Of a stretch of 18,428 nt of DNA, positions 6,657 to 14,201 are shown in pieces. The stretch spans positions 1 through 18,428 of the forward strand of contig JBLHVH010000049.1 in assembly GCA_047628385.1 (NCBI GenBank), written 5' to 3'. Position numbers and translations under genes: made by a program. The stretch comes from PZPK01 sp047628385. GTDB lineage: Bacteria; Pseudomonadota; Gammaproteobacteria; Pseudomonadales; Oleiphilaceae. Numbering within the stretch: position 1 is the first letter of the stretch; the number at the start of each line of letters is the position of its first letter. The notes beneath the pieces are model-generated. The model was not told where the DNA came from. It searched no databases and saw nothing but the letters and a program-made list of their open reading frames with translations.

Positions 6657-7778
6657 ATGCAAAGCTACCACGAACAGCTAGAAGCACATGCATTATACGA
6701 CCTGACCACTCGCGCTAAAAGTGGCATCTTAACTTATGCTTGTGTATGGCTAATTCTTGCGTTCACCTATCAAGTCAATGTCAACTACCCAACCTTTTTT
6801 TATCTAAATACAGGCATCATTTTTGGGATTTTTATTTCCCGAATATTGCATTTTATTCTGCTTAAACAGAATAATGGCGCAAGAATGGTCTTTATGAATC
6901 AGTGGTTGGTGTTAACAATACTCGCAGCCGCAGCACACTGGGGTGTAATGACCGCATGGATTCTTTTCGACGACACATTTACTGACCTCCGAACAATTAT
7001 CCTTATTATCACGCCTGCATTTGCGTTAGGTGGTGCCTGCACACTCAGCATTTCATCTCAAATTCGTACACTTTACCCTGCGTTTATGTTTTTACCTTTT
7101 ATCGCTATACTACTGCTTCAAGGTGATACTCAAAGCTTAAGTTTGGCAGCATTAACCTCAATTTGCCTTATCTATATTTATAGCTCTACCAAAGCGACGC
7201 ATGATGATTATTGGGCCGCCGTCACAAACCATATGATCGCTGAAGAACGCGCACAACTGATGGAAAAACTGAGTACCACTGATCAGCTAACTCAACTTAA
7301 GAATAGAATGTATTTTGATAAAGAGTTTACAAAAGAATGGCAGCGATGTTCACGTCTTCAATCTCCACTTAGCATGATTATGATAGATTTAGACTACTTT
7401 AAAAAAATTAATGATAATTATGGGCACGTTTTTGGCGATGAATGCTTAAGACTTGTCGCGGTAACAATCAGAAATATTGTTGCGCGCCCTACGGACTGTA
7501 TTGCTCGCTATGGCGGTGAAGAGTTTGTTGTTCTGCTTCCAAGCACCAATACGGAAGCGACTAAAATGTTAGCCTTGAGAATGATCGACGCGGTAGCAAA
7601 CTTAGAACTCGACAATAACGAAGAGAAAGTTAAAATCACCTGTTCTATTGGTGGTGCAAGCATTATACCTCAGTTTAACCAATGCCAAGATTCACTGATA
7701 AAAGCGGCCGACACAGTCATGTACGAAGCCAAGGATGCAGGTAGAAATTGCTATAAATCAATTAATCTTAGCCCCTAA
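6657..7778 (+). CDS. Membrane-bound diguanylate cyclase (GGDEF)
   Basis: Predicted 373-residue inner-membrane enzyme that makes c-di-GMP from two GTP. About six hydrophobic segments occupy residues 20-175, followed by a linker (EERAQLMEKL) and a GGDEF domain. TTDQLTQLKNR opens the domain, IMIDLDYFKKINDNYGH holds the metal and substrate residues, and RYGGEEF (GGEEF at 286-290) is the intact A-site. RPTD (277-280) lies exactly five residues before GGEEF and is an intact inhibitory I-site, so product inhibition is expected. I chose the ATG at 6657 over an in-frame TTG at 6606 because the TTG has no ribosome site and the extra 17 residues add nothing recognisable. The N-terminal sensor is not a family I can name. 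It lies between the two arms of the CoA pathway. Confidence 0.9.
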   Translation: MQSYHEQLEAHALYDLTTRAKSGILTYACVWLILAFTYQVNVNYPTFFYLNTGIIFGIFISRILHFILLKQNNGARMVFMNQWLVLTILAAAAHWGVMTAWILFDDTFTDLRTIILIITPAFALGGACTLSISSQIRTLYPAFMFLPFIAILLLQGDTQSLSLAALTSICLIYIYSSTKATHDDYWAAVTNHMIAEERAQLMEKLSTTDQLTQLKNRMYFDKEFTKEWQRCSRLQSPLSMIMIDLDYFKKINDNYGHVFGDECLRLVAVTIRNIVARPTDCIARYGGEEFVVLLPSTNTEATKMLALRMIDAVANLELDNNEEKVKITCSIGGASIIPQFNQCQDSLIKAADTVMYEAKDAGRNCYKSINLSP

Positions 7779-7890
7779 AAAACATACCAGCATATAAATT
7801 CATTTCTGAAATCTACAGCATTCCCTTGAATATTAGCGTCATTACCAGTATTACCTCCTTAGCAATACAGATCAACATACCCCTAAGTCT

Positions 7891-7918
7891 CTTTGTTTAG
7901 GTTTTAGTTTCGTATAAT
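7891..7918 (+). promoter_or_regulatory. Candidate promoter of the mcd-ecm-meaB-ccr operon
   Basis: A perfect TATAAT at 7913-7918 with a poor -35 (CTTTGT at 7891-7896, 16-nt spacer) lies 71 nt before the mcd start. CCTAA (7882-7886) and TTAGG (7897-7901) form a short dyad over the -35, which could be an activator or repressor site. The poor -35 would suit activator dependence, but that is inference. Confidence 0.4.
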
Positions 7919-7976
7919 ATGAATTATTAATTACATTTACATTCTTTTTTCAATTAACTCAACGCATAAATTAGCT

Positions 7977-7982
7977 AGGAGA
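7977..7982 (+). promoter_or_regulatory. Ribosome binding site fixing the mcd TTG start
   Basis: AGGAGA lies 7 nt before TTG at 7990. The first in-frame ATG of mcd is far downstream, near residue 88, so this site decides the start. Confidence 0.75.
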
Positions 7983-7989
7983 GACCAAT

Positions 7990-9660
7990 TTGTCTCAGAA
8001 TTCTTCAGATCTTATTTCGCAAGCACATTCTGTTGTCGCACAAGCTCAAGGTGCAGTTGATACAGCGCTAAGCCATATCAAAAGTTTATGTATAAATGAG
8101 TCAGGCCGGCTTTCTGGTAGCAAACTAGATGACTATCAATTGGTGTCCTACGAGCTGGCATACGCCTCTGCTGAATTAGCAGCAGCACGAGTATTTTGTG
8201 ACTTTGCCAATAATGCAGCATCAAACAGCAACATTGAAGAACAGCTTGCATTAATGTTCTGTGCTGAAGTCGTACACAATAGTAGAAGCCGTATAGCAGC
8301 ACGCCGAAACGAGTATGGTTTAACTACCGAACAATTCACCACTGCCTTTGACAATCAGGTAACACAAGATTTTTGCCAAGAACATCAACAAACAAGCAAG
8401 CTGGTAGCGTTGGGCAAGTTCATGCTAGAACAAGACGGGCATATCGTTGATGCGCAACTTGATGAAGATAAACAAATTATGCGCGAGTCTTTTCAACGGT
8501 TTACGACGGATGTCGTGATGCCAAGAGCCGAGCATATTCACCGTGAAGATCTAATGATTCCGGATGAAATACTAAACCCTCTCATCGAAATGGGCTGTTT
8601 CGGATTATCAATTCCTGAAAAATACGATGGCCTCCTTGCCGATGGCAAAGAAGACAACGTCGGTATGATCGTGGTGACGGAAGAACTGTCACGTGGTTCG
8701 TTAGCAGCGGCGGGTAGCTTGATCACTCGCCCAGAGATTCTTTCTCGTGCACTTTTAGCGGGTGGCACAGAAGAACAAAAGCAATATTGGTTACCTAAAT
8801 TAGCTTGGGCAAAGCCATTTTGTGCCGTCGCTATCACTGAGCCAGATTTTGGTTCTGATGTTGCAGGTATGAAATTAAAAGCAGAAAAAGTAGACGGCGG
8901 CTGGGTACTTAATGGCGCAAAAACATGGTGTACCTTTGGCGGAAAAGCGGGCGTACTATTAACGTTAGCAAGAACCAACCCTGAACCAGGTCTAGGTCAT
9001 AAAGGCTTAAGTATGTTCTTGGTTGAAAAACCTTCAACAGATGGCCATGAATTCAGCCACGAATTAGAAAATGGCGGAACAATTTCAGGTAAAGCAATCC
9101 CAACCATTGGTTATCGTGGTATGCACTCATTCGATGTATTCTTTGACAATGTTTTTGTCTCTGATAATCATTTATTGGGCGGTGAAGCCGGTTTAGGTAA
9201 AGGTTTCTATTATACCATGGCAGGGTTTTCTGGCGGACGCATTCAAACAGCAGCACGTGCAAACGGCGTCATGCAAGCCGCTTACGAAAAAGCAATCAGT
9301 TATTCTAAATATCGAAAAGTATTTGGAGAGCCTCTGGGTAACTACCAGCTAACATTAGTTAAGCTAACGCGTATGGCATTATTAATGACCGCTTCGCGTC
9401 AATTTACCTATGCCGTTGGCCGGTTAATGGATGAAGGTAAAGGACAGATGGAAGCTAGCTTGGTAAAACTCTTTTCATGCAAAACATCTGAATGGTTAAC
9501 CCGTGAAGCGATGCAGATACACGGTGGTATGGGTTACGCGGAAGAGTCAGCAGTGAGTCGTTATTGGATTGACGCGCGTGTACTTTCAATATTTGAAGGT
9601 GCAGAAGAAACATTAGCACTTAAAGTTATCGCTCGTTCATTGCTTGAGAATGCAGCATAA
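7990..9660 (+). CDS. mcd: (2S)-methylsuccinyl-CoA dehydrogenase
   Basis: 556-residue acyl-CoA dehydrogenase that oxidises methylsuccinyl-CoA to mesaconyl-C1-CoA, passing electrons to ETF. Residues 1-155 form the extra helical N-terminal region found in Mcd but not in ordinary 380-residue acyl-CoA dehydrogenases. The canonical core follows: FAVAITEPDFGSD-type loop (AVAITEPDFGSDVAGM), KTWCTFGGKAGV, GYRGMHSFDVFFDNV, the FAD-binding SKYRKVFGEPL region and QIHGGMGYAEE. E536 in SIFEGAEE is the likely catalytic base. It starts at TTG with a strong AGGAGA site. It is the first gene of a tight rightward operon with ecm 33 nt downstream. Length, extension and neighbours make Mcd much likelier than a generic acyl-CoA dehydrogenase. 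Confidence 0.93.
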   Translation: MSQNSSDLISQAHSVVAQAQGAVDTALSHIKSLCINESGRLSGSKLDDYQLVSYELAYASAELAAARVFCDFANNAASNSNIEEQLALMFCAEVVHNSRSRIAARRNEYGLTTEQFTTAFDNQVTQDFCQEHQQTSKLVALGKFMLEQDGHIVDAQLDEDKQIMRESFQRFTTDVVMPRAEHIHREDLMIPDEILNPLIEMGCFGLSIPEKYDGLLADGKEDNVGMIVVTEELSRGSLAAAGSLITRPEILSRALLAGGTEEQKQYWLPKLAWAKPFCAVAITEPDFGSDVAGMKLKAEKVDGGWVLNGAKTWCTFGGKAGVLLTLARTNPEPGLGHKGLSMFLVEKPSTDGHEFSHELENGGTISGKAIPTIGYRGMHSFDVFFDNVFVSDNHLLGGEAGLGKGFYYTMAGFSGGRIQTAARANGVMQAAYEKAISYSKYRKVFGEPLGNYQLTLVKLTRMALLMTASRQFTYAVGRLMDEGKGQMEASLVKLFSCKTSEWLTREAMQIHGGMGYAEESAVSRYWIDARVLSIFEGAEETLALKVIARSLLENAA

Positions 9661-9693
9661 ACCTAGCATATTTTGTAATTTGGAGTCACACGA

Positions 9694-11715
9694 ATGAGCG
9701 ATGAGAAAAAAGCACACCATATTTATGATAAAGAAGGTGAAGTTGGAAAAGATAGGCCTTGGATTTTTCGTACCTATGCGGGACACACCAATGTTTGGGC
9801 ATCTAACGAACTCTATCGTAATAACTTAGCCAAAGGCCAAACTGGACTTAGCATTGCAATGGATTTACCCACCCAGTGTGGTTACAGTTCAGATCATGAA
9901 ATTGCTAAACCTGAGATTGGTAAAGTAGGTGTGCCCATCAATTCGCTCGACGACATGCTTGTGCTATTCGACAACATTCCGCTTGATGAAATGAACACGT
10001 CGATGACCATCAACGGCACCTCCATGTGGCTACTCGCACTTTATGTGGCGATGGCCGAAGAACGTGGCGTAGATATCAGTAAATTAAGAGGTACGACACA
10101 AAATGATCTGATCAAAGAATATCTTGCGCGGGGGACTTATATTTTCCCTCCCGAAGACTCTATTCGGATCATTGTTGATATGTACGAATACTGTTTACAC
10201 AACATTCCTTCATGGAATGCATCAAACATCTGCTCTTATCATTTACAAGAAGCGGGAGCGACACCGGTCCAAGAACTTGCTTTCGCTTTAACCACCGCGA
10301 TTACAATACTTGATGCAATCAAAGAACGTGACTGTTTTAATGAAGATGAATTTGAGCGCTGTGTCGGTCGCATCTCTTACTTCGTCAATGCAGGCATGCG
10401 TTTTGTTGAAGAAACTTGCAAAATGCGAGCATTCGGCGAAATGTGGGATGAAATCACCTCGGAACGCTATAGCGTTAAAAACCCTAAGTACCGTCGCTTC
10501 CGATACGGGGTTCAAGTGAATTCACTTGGATTAACCGAAGAACAACCTGAGAATAATGCTTGGCGTATTCTGATTGAAACCTTAGGGGTCACACTCAGCC
10601 GTAATGCACGCTGCCGTGCACTGCAGCTTCCTGCTTGGAACGAAGCACTATCACTTCCCCGCCCTTGGGATCAGCAGTGGTCTTTGCGCTTACAACAAGT
10701 AATGGCTTATGAAACAGACTTGCTGGAATATCCTGATTTATTCGAAGGTTCGCTCGTCATTGAGTCAAAGGTTAAAGAGTTAAAAGAACAAGCATTTGCC
10801 GAAATAAATAAAATTATCGAAATGGGTGGCGGTGTTGAAGCAATCAAAACCGGTTACATGAAGTCCTCTCTTGTTGCCTCACAAGGCGAACGAATGAGTA
10901 AACTCATCAAAGGTGAGCAAATTGTCGTCGGCAAAAATAAATGGACAGATGGTATTGAGTCTCCTCTAGTTAGTGATAGCGATGGTGGTATTTTCTCAGT
11001 CGATGCCGAAGCCGCTCAAAAGACAATTGATGCTTTAAACCAAACACGTGCAAATCGTGACTCTGCGCGTGCAGAAGCATCACTTAAAAAATTAGCCGAC
11101 GCTGCAAAGTCTGGTACCAACATGATGGAAGCGTCAATTGAATGTGCAAAAGCGCGCATTACAACTGGCGAATGGTCAGATACCTTACGTGAAGTCTTTG
11201 GTGAGTTCCGCCCACCTACGGGCGTAGAGGGACAATCATTATCCATCGAATCTGAAACACTGAATGAAGTGCGTAGCAAGATAGATCTATTTATTGAGAC
11301 TCATGGCTACCGCCCTCGAATGGTAGTAGGCAAGCCTGGGCTTGACGGTCATTCTAATGGTGCTGAAATGATTGCGGTTGCCGCACGTCACGCGGGCTTT
11401 GATGTAATTTATTTTGGTATTCGTTTAAGTGCGACTGACATTGTTCAATCAGCAATAGAAGAAAACGTCGATGTGATCGGTATTTCATTATTATCTGGTT
11501 CACACAACGAAATTATTGATCAGCTATTTGAAGAACTTGAAAGCAATGGTGCAAAAGAATCGATCCCTGTTATTTTGGGCGGCATTATTCCAACACCAGA
11601 CTTTCAAGCACTACATCAAAAAGGTGTGAAGCGCATTTTCACACCGAAGGATTTTGACTTAATGGCTGTAATGAATGAAATCATGGATATCATTAATGCC
11701 CAAAAATCTCAATAA
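9694..11715 (+). CDS. ecm: Ethylmalonyl-CoA mutase, coenzyme B12-dependent
   Basis: 673-residue single-chain mutase converting (2R)-ethylmalonyl-CoA to (2S)-methylsuccinyl-CoA. The N-terminal TIM barrel contains RTYAGHTNVWASNELYR (26-42), MDLPTQCGY (56-64), SMTINGTSMW, GTTQNDLIKEY and SYHLQEAGATPVQE. The C-terminal cobalamin domain has the base-off motif DGHSNG (D551, H553, G556), SLL (598-600) and GG (629-630). DLPTQ in place of the methylmalonyl-CoA mutase DLPTH, and the sequence around NVWASN, fit the Ecm branch, as does placement between mcd and ccr. GGAG lies 8 nt before ATG. The 3' end overlaps meaB. It needs adenosylcobalamin, and no cobalamin genes are in the window. Confidence 0.95.
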   Translation: MSDEKKAHHIYDKEGEVGKDRPWIFRTYAGHTNVWASNELYRNNLAKGQTGLSIAMDLPTQCGYSSDHEIAKPEIGKVGVPINSLDDMLVLFDNIPLDEMNTSMTINGTSMWLLALYVAMAEERGVDISKLRGTTQNDLIKEYLARGTYIFPPEDSIRIIVDMYEYCLHNIPSWNASNICSYHLQEAGATPVQELAFALTTAITILDAIKERDCFNEDEFERCVGRISYFVNAGMRFVEETCKMRAFGEMWDEITSERYSVKNPKYRRFRYGVQVNSLGLTEEQPENNAWRILIETLGVTLSRNARCRALQLPAWNEALSLPRPWDQQWSLRLQQVMAYETDLLEYPDLFEGSLVIESKVKELKEQAFAEINKIIEMGGGVEAIKTGYMKSSLVASQGERMSKLIKGEQIVVGKNKWTDGIESPLVSDSDGGIFSVDAEAAQKTIDALNQTRANRDSARAEASLKKLADAAKSGTNMMEASIECAKARITTGEWSDTLREVFGEFRPPTGVEGQSLSIESETLNEVRSKIDLFIETHGYRPRMVVGKPGLDGHSNGAEMIAVAARHAGFDVIYFGIRLSATDIVQSAIEENVDVIGISLLSGSHNEIIDQLFEELESNGAKESIPVILGGIIPTPDFQALHQKGVKRIFTPKDFDLMAVMNEIMDIINAQKSQ

Positions 11716-12757
11716 ACAAATCGCCAGTCAGAGCGATGAACAGGCAGTGCTTCTTTCAAAAATGAATGAAGCACTGCCTAAAGAGCTCGAAGAATTATTA
11801 ACGAAAGCGAAAGCGCATGAGAAGTGGCCGATTGCACGCTTGATCTCTATTTTTGAGCGCAATACCACTGATAACCTGATTGCGCGTCACCAGATTATTT
11901 CTTACCTTAACGACCATCCAGGCAAGTTTAATAAACAAGCCTTGGTATTAGGTATTACCGGTACCCCCGGTGCAGGTAAATCAAGTTTGATTGGCGAAAC
12001 CTGCCTATCTCTTTTAAAAACTAATGCTAATATTTCTATTGCTGTTTTAGCAATTGACCCTTCTAGCCATGATTCAGGTGGTGCCCTTTTAGGTGACCGG
12101 ACTCGTGTCATTTTTCCAGTAAAAGACAATCGTTTATTTTTCCGGTCTCAAGCCTCTCAGCTAGACCTTGGCGGCATGAGCAAACGCACATTCCATGTGA
12201 CTCGCTTGCTCCGAAAGCTCTTTGATGTAATTATTATTGAAACAGTAGGTATTGGACAAAGTGAAATTGAAATACAGCGATTAAGTGACCATACATGTTT
12301 GGTTATGCAACCCCTCGCGGGCGACCAAGTTCAGTTTATGAAAGCGGGTATCATGGAAATCCCCGACACGTTTATTATAAATAAATGTGATGAAGATGCC
12401 TTAGCTAAAAGAAGTTTACACTTATTAAAATCAAGCTTAAAACTGGCCAGTATTTATGTGGACCACCAAGAAGCCAAAAAGAAAAACATCTTCTTAACGA
12501 GCGCAACTAAACGTAAAGGTATTGATGAATTTTGCCAATTTATTCTTGAACAAATTCAAGAGACAATTTGCCAAAGCCGACTAAATCAACAAGAAGAGTA
12601 CTTCTTACATAAGTGGGTTAAACAGGCATACGGTGAATTTGGTATGGTTATTTTTGAACATCATGTCAAAGATGAGAGGTTGTGTACTGGCACTTTAGAA
12701 CAAAAAGAACTACGTTATAAGCAAATTATTGCTGACTTTTTAACGCACCTAAATTAA
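11696..12757 (+). CDS. meaB: MeaB-type G-protein chaperone of the B12 mutase
   Basis: 353-residue SIMIBI-class GTPase of the MeaB/ArgK family, which loads and protects adenosylcobalamin in acyl-CoA mutases using GTP hydrolysis. The P-loop GTPGAGKS is at 89-96, followed by LAIDPSS, GGALLGDRTR, IIIETVGIGQSE (switch region) and NKCD for guanine recognition. I chose the ATG at 11696; an in-frame ATG at 11675 would add seven residues, and neither has a strong ribosome site. Either start overlaps ecm (20 nt from 11696), which points to translational coupling. The only mutase here is Ecm, so this copy is probably its dedicated chaperone, though methylmalonyl-CoA mutase elsewhere in the genome could share it. 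Confidence 0.92.
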   Translation: MPKNLNKQIASQSDEQAVLLSKMNEALPKELEELLTKAKAHEKWPIARLISIFERNTTDNLIARHQIISYLNDHPGKFNKQALVLGITGTPGAGKSSLIGETCLSLLKTNANISIAVLAIDPSSHDSGGALLGDRTRVIFPVKDNRLFFRSQASQLDLGGMSKRTFHVTRLLRKLFDVIIIETVGIGQSEIEIQRLSDHTCLVMQPLAGDQVQFMKAGIMEIPDTFIINKCDEDALAKRSLHLLKSSLKLASIYVDHQEAKKKNIFLTSATKRKGIDEFCQFILEQIQETICQSRLNQQEEYFLHKWVKQAYGEFGMVIFEHHVKDERLCTGTLEQKELRYKQIIADFLTHLN

Positions 12758-12836
12758 TAAAGAAAATGAAGAAAATAGATAACCAAAACAAAAACAAAAA
12801 TCTTGCGACAGAAATTTAAATACAAGGGAAATATAC
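12758..12836 (+). other. A-rich spacer between meaB and ccr
   Basis: A 79-nt, strongly A-rich leader (repeated AAAACA/AAAAAT runs) ending in the ribosome site AAGGGA (12824-12829), 7 nt before the ccr ATG. No hairpin is evident. Unstructured A-rich leaders often favour high translation; whether ccr also has its own promoter here cannot be told. Confidence 0.4.
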
Positions 12837-14081
12837 ATGACACAAGAGCTATATAACATTGGTGATGCGCCTCCTATCGGGGAAGTTCCTGCTAAAATGC
12901 ACGGTTGGTTAATTCGCCCTGAACGTTTCGGTGAACCAATGCAAGCGTTTGAAAAAGAAGTCACTGACACACCAGCGATTAAAGATGACGAAGTACTGGT
13001 ATATGTCATGGCTGCTGGTGTTAACTATAATAACGTATGGGCTGGTTTAGGTGTTCCCGTAAACGTTATTGGAGCACGAAACAAAGCGGGTGAACCCGAA
13101 GAATTTCATATTGGCGGCTCTGATGCCTCAGGCATCATTTATAAAATTGGTAAAGACGTCACCAATGTTAAGGTCGGTGATGAGGTGGTTGTTCATTGTG
13201 GTTCTTGGAAAAAGAATTGCAAAATGGAGCAAGCTGGAAAAGATCCGATGTATGACCCTTCCTACAAAATTTGGGGCTATGAAACCAACTATGGCAGCTT
13301 TGCACAATTTACAAAAGTTCAAGACCATCAGGTATTGCCTAAACCAAAACACCTCAACTGGGAAGAAGCTGCAAGTTATATGTTGGTTGGCGCAACAGCC
13401 TACCGCATGCTTATGGCATGGGCTCCAAATCAAATCAAAAAAGATGATGTCGTTCTAATTTGGGGTGGTGCTGGTGGCTTAGGCTGTATAGCCATTCAAA
13501 TCGCTGCAGCAATGGGCGCTAAACCCATTGCTGTTGTGTCAGATGAAAGCAAGTTTGAATATTGTAAAAGCTTAGGTGCGATAGGCTGTTTAAATCGTAA
13601 AGATTTTGACCATTGGGGCATGATGCCACACTGGAAAGACGAAGCCGCTTATGCAAAATGGTCAAAAGGTGCCCGTAACTTCGGTAAAGCTATCTGGGAA
13701 ATTCTAGGTGAGCGTCGCGGTGTTGATGTGGTATTTGAGCACCCAGGCGAAACTACTATTCCTACCTCGATTTTTGTTTGCGAATCAGGCGGCATGGTTG
13801 TTGTTTGTGCGGGCACGACAGGCTTTAACGCAACATTGGATCTTCGCTACCACTGGATGCGACAAAAACGTTTGCAAGGCTCTCATTTCGCTAATGATGA
13901 TCAAGCAATTGGCATTAATGACTTAGTGACCCAAAAAAAGGTCGACCCTTGTTTGTCTAAAACCTTTATCTATGAAGAGCTACCTAATTCTCATCAGCTT
14001 ATGTATGAAAACAAACACCCTCATGGCAACATGTCGGTTTTAATTGGTGCTACTGATTTTGGCCAAGGTTCAAATAAGTAA
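12837..14081 (+). CDS. ccr: Crotonyl-CoA carboxylase/reductase
   Basis: 414-residue NADPH-dependent MDR enzyme that reductively carboxylates crotonyl-CoA to ethylmalonyl-CoA, the CO2-fixing step of the EMC pathway. Family signatures: GVNYNNVWAGLG (61-72), HIGGSDASG (91-99), IWGYETNYGSFAQF (145-158), the nucleotide motif WGGAGGLG (209-216), VVSDESKFEY, GCLNRKDFDHWG, FEHPGET (300-306), CAGTTGF and QKRLQGSHFA (343-352). With a constant offset of 15 to Kitasatospora Ccr, the published CO2-pocket residues N81, F170 and H365 fall on N66, F155 and H350, all retained. The fourth (E171) falls on A156. It is the last gene of the operon, followed by a strong terminator. Confidence 0.97.
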   Translation: MTQELYNIGDAPPIGEVPAKMHGWLIRPERFGEPMQAFEKEVTDTPAIKDDEVLVYVMAAGVNYNNVWAGLGVPVNVIGARNKAGEPEEFHIGGSDASGIIYKIGKDVTNVKVGDEVVVHCGSWKKNCKMEQAGKDPMYDPSYKIWGYETNYGSFAQFTKVQDHQVLPKPKHLNWEEAASYMLVGATAYRMLMAWAPNQIKKDDVVLIWGGAGGLGCIAIQIAAAMGAKPIAVVSDESKFEYCKSLGAIGCLNRKDFDHWGMMPHWKDEAAYAKWSKGARNFGKAIWEILGERRGVDVVFEHPGETTIPTSIFVCESGGMVVVCAGTTGFNATLDLRYHWMRQKRLQGSHFANDDQAIGINDLVTQKKVDPCLSKTFIYEELPNSHQLMYENKHPHGNMSVLIGATDFGQGSNK

Positions 14082-14085
14082 TTAC

Positions 14086-14128
14086 TCATCACTCGCTTCC
14101 GCAAACTTTAAGCGGAAGTGAGTGATGA
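14086..14128. terminator. Strong hairpin terminator after ccr, probably bidirectional
   Basis: TCATCACTCGCTTCCGC (14086-14102) pairs with GCGGAAGTGAGTGATGA (14112-14128): a 17-bp stem with one G-T wobble and a 9-nt loop. It begins 5 nt after the ccr stop and lies between convergent genes. No long T-run follows on either side, but stem strength and position fit a shared terminator. Confidence 0.75.
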
Positions 14129-14201
14129 TATAAGTTTGAAATTAAACCTCAAACACCTACGCAGAAAATCGCTGAAATAAAGTCTCAACCCAATAACTTT
14201 T

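Noticed and set aside
8538..8978. 146-codon open frame on the minus strand inside mcd
   Set aside because: It lies wholly within mcd, whose acyl-CoA dehydrogenase motifs run through the same bases. Its translation is low-complexity and has no known motif.
9694..11715. Methylmalonyl-CoA mutase
   Set aside because: DLPTQ rather than DLPTH, Ecm-like sequence through the barrel, and the position between mcd and ccr favour ethylmalonyl-CoA mutase.
13069..13458. 129-codon plus-strand frame inside ccr
   Set aside because: It is a shadow of ccr in another frame, crossing the conserved GSFAQF and GATAYR regions of Ccr, and has no ribosome site.
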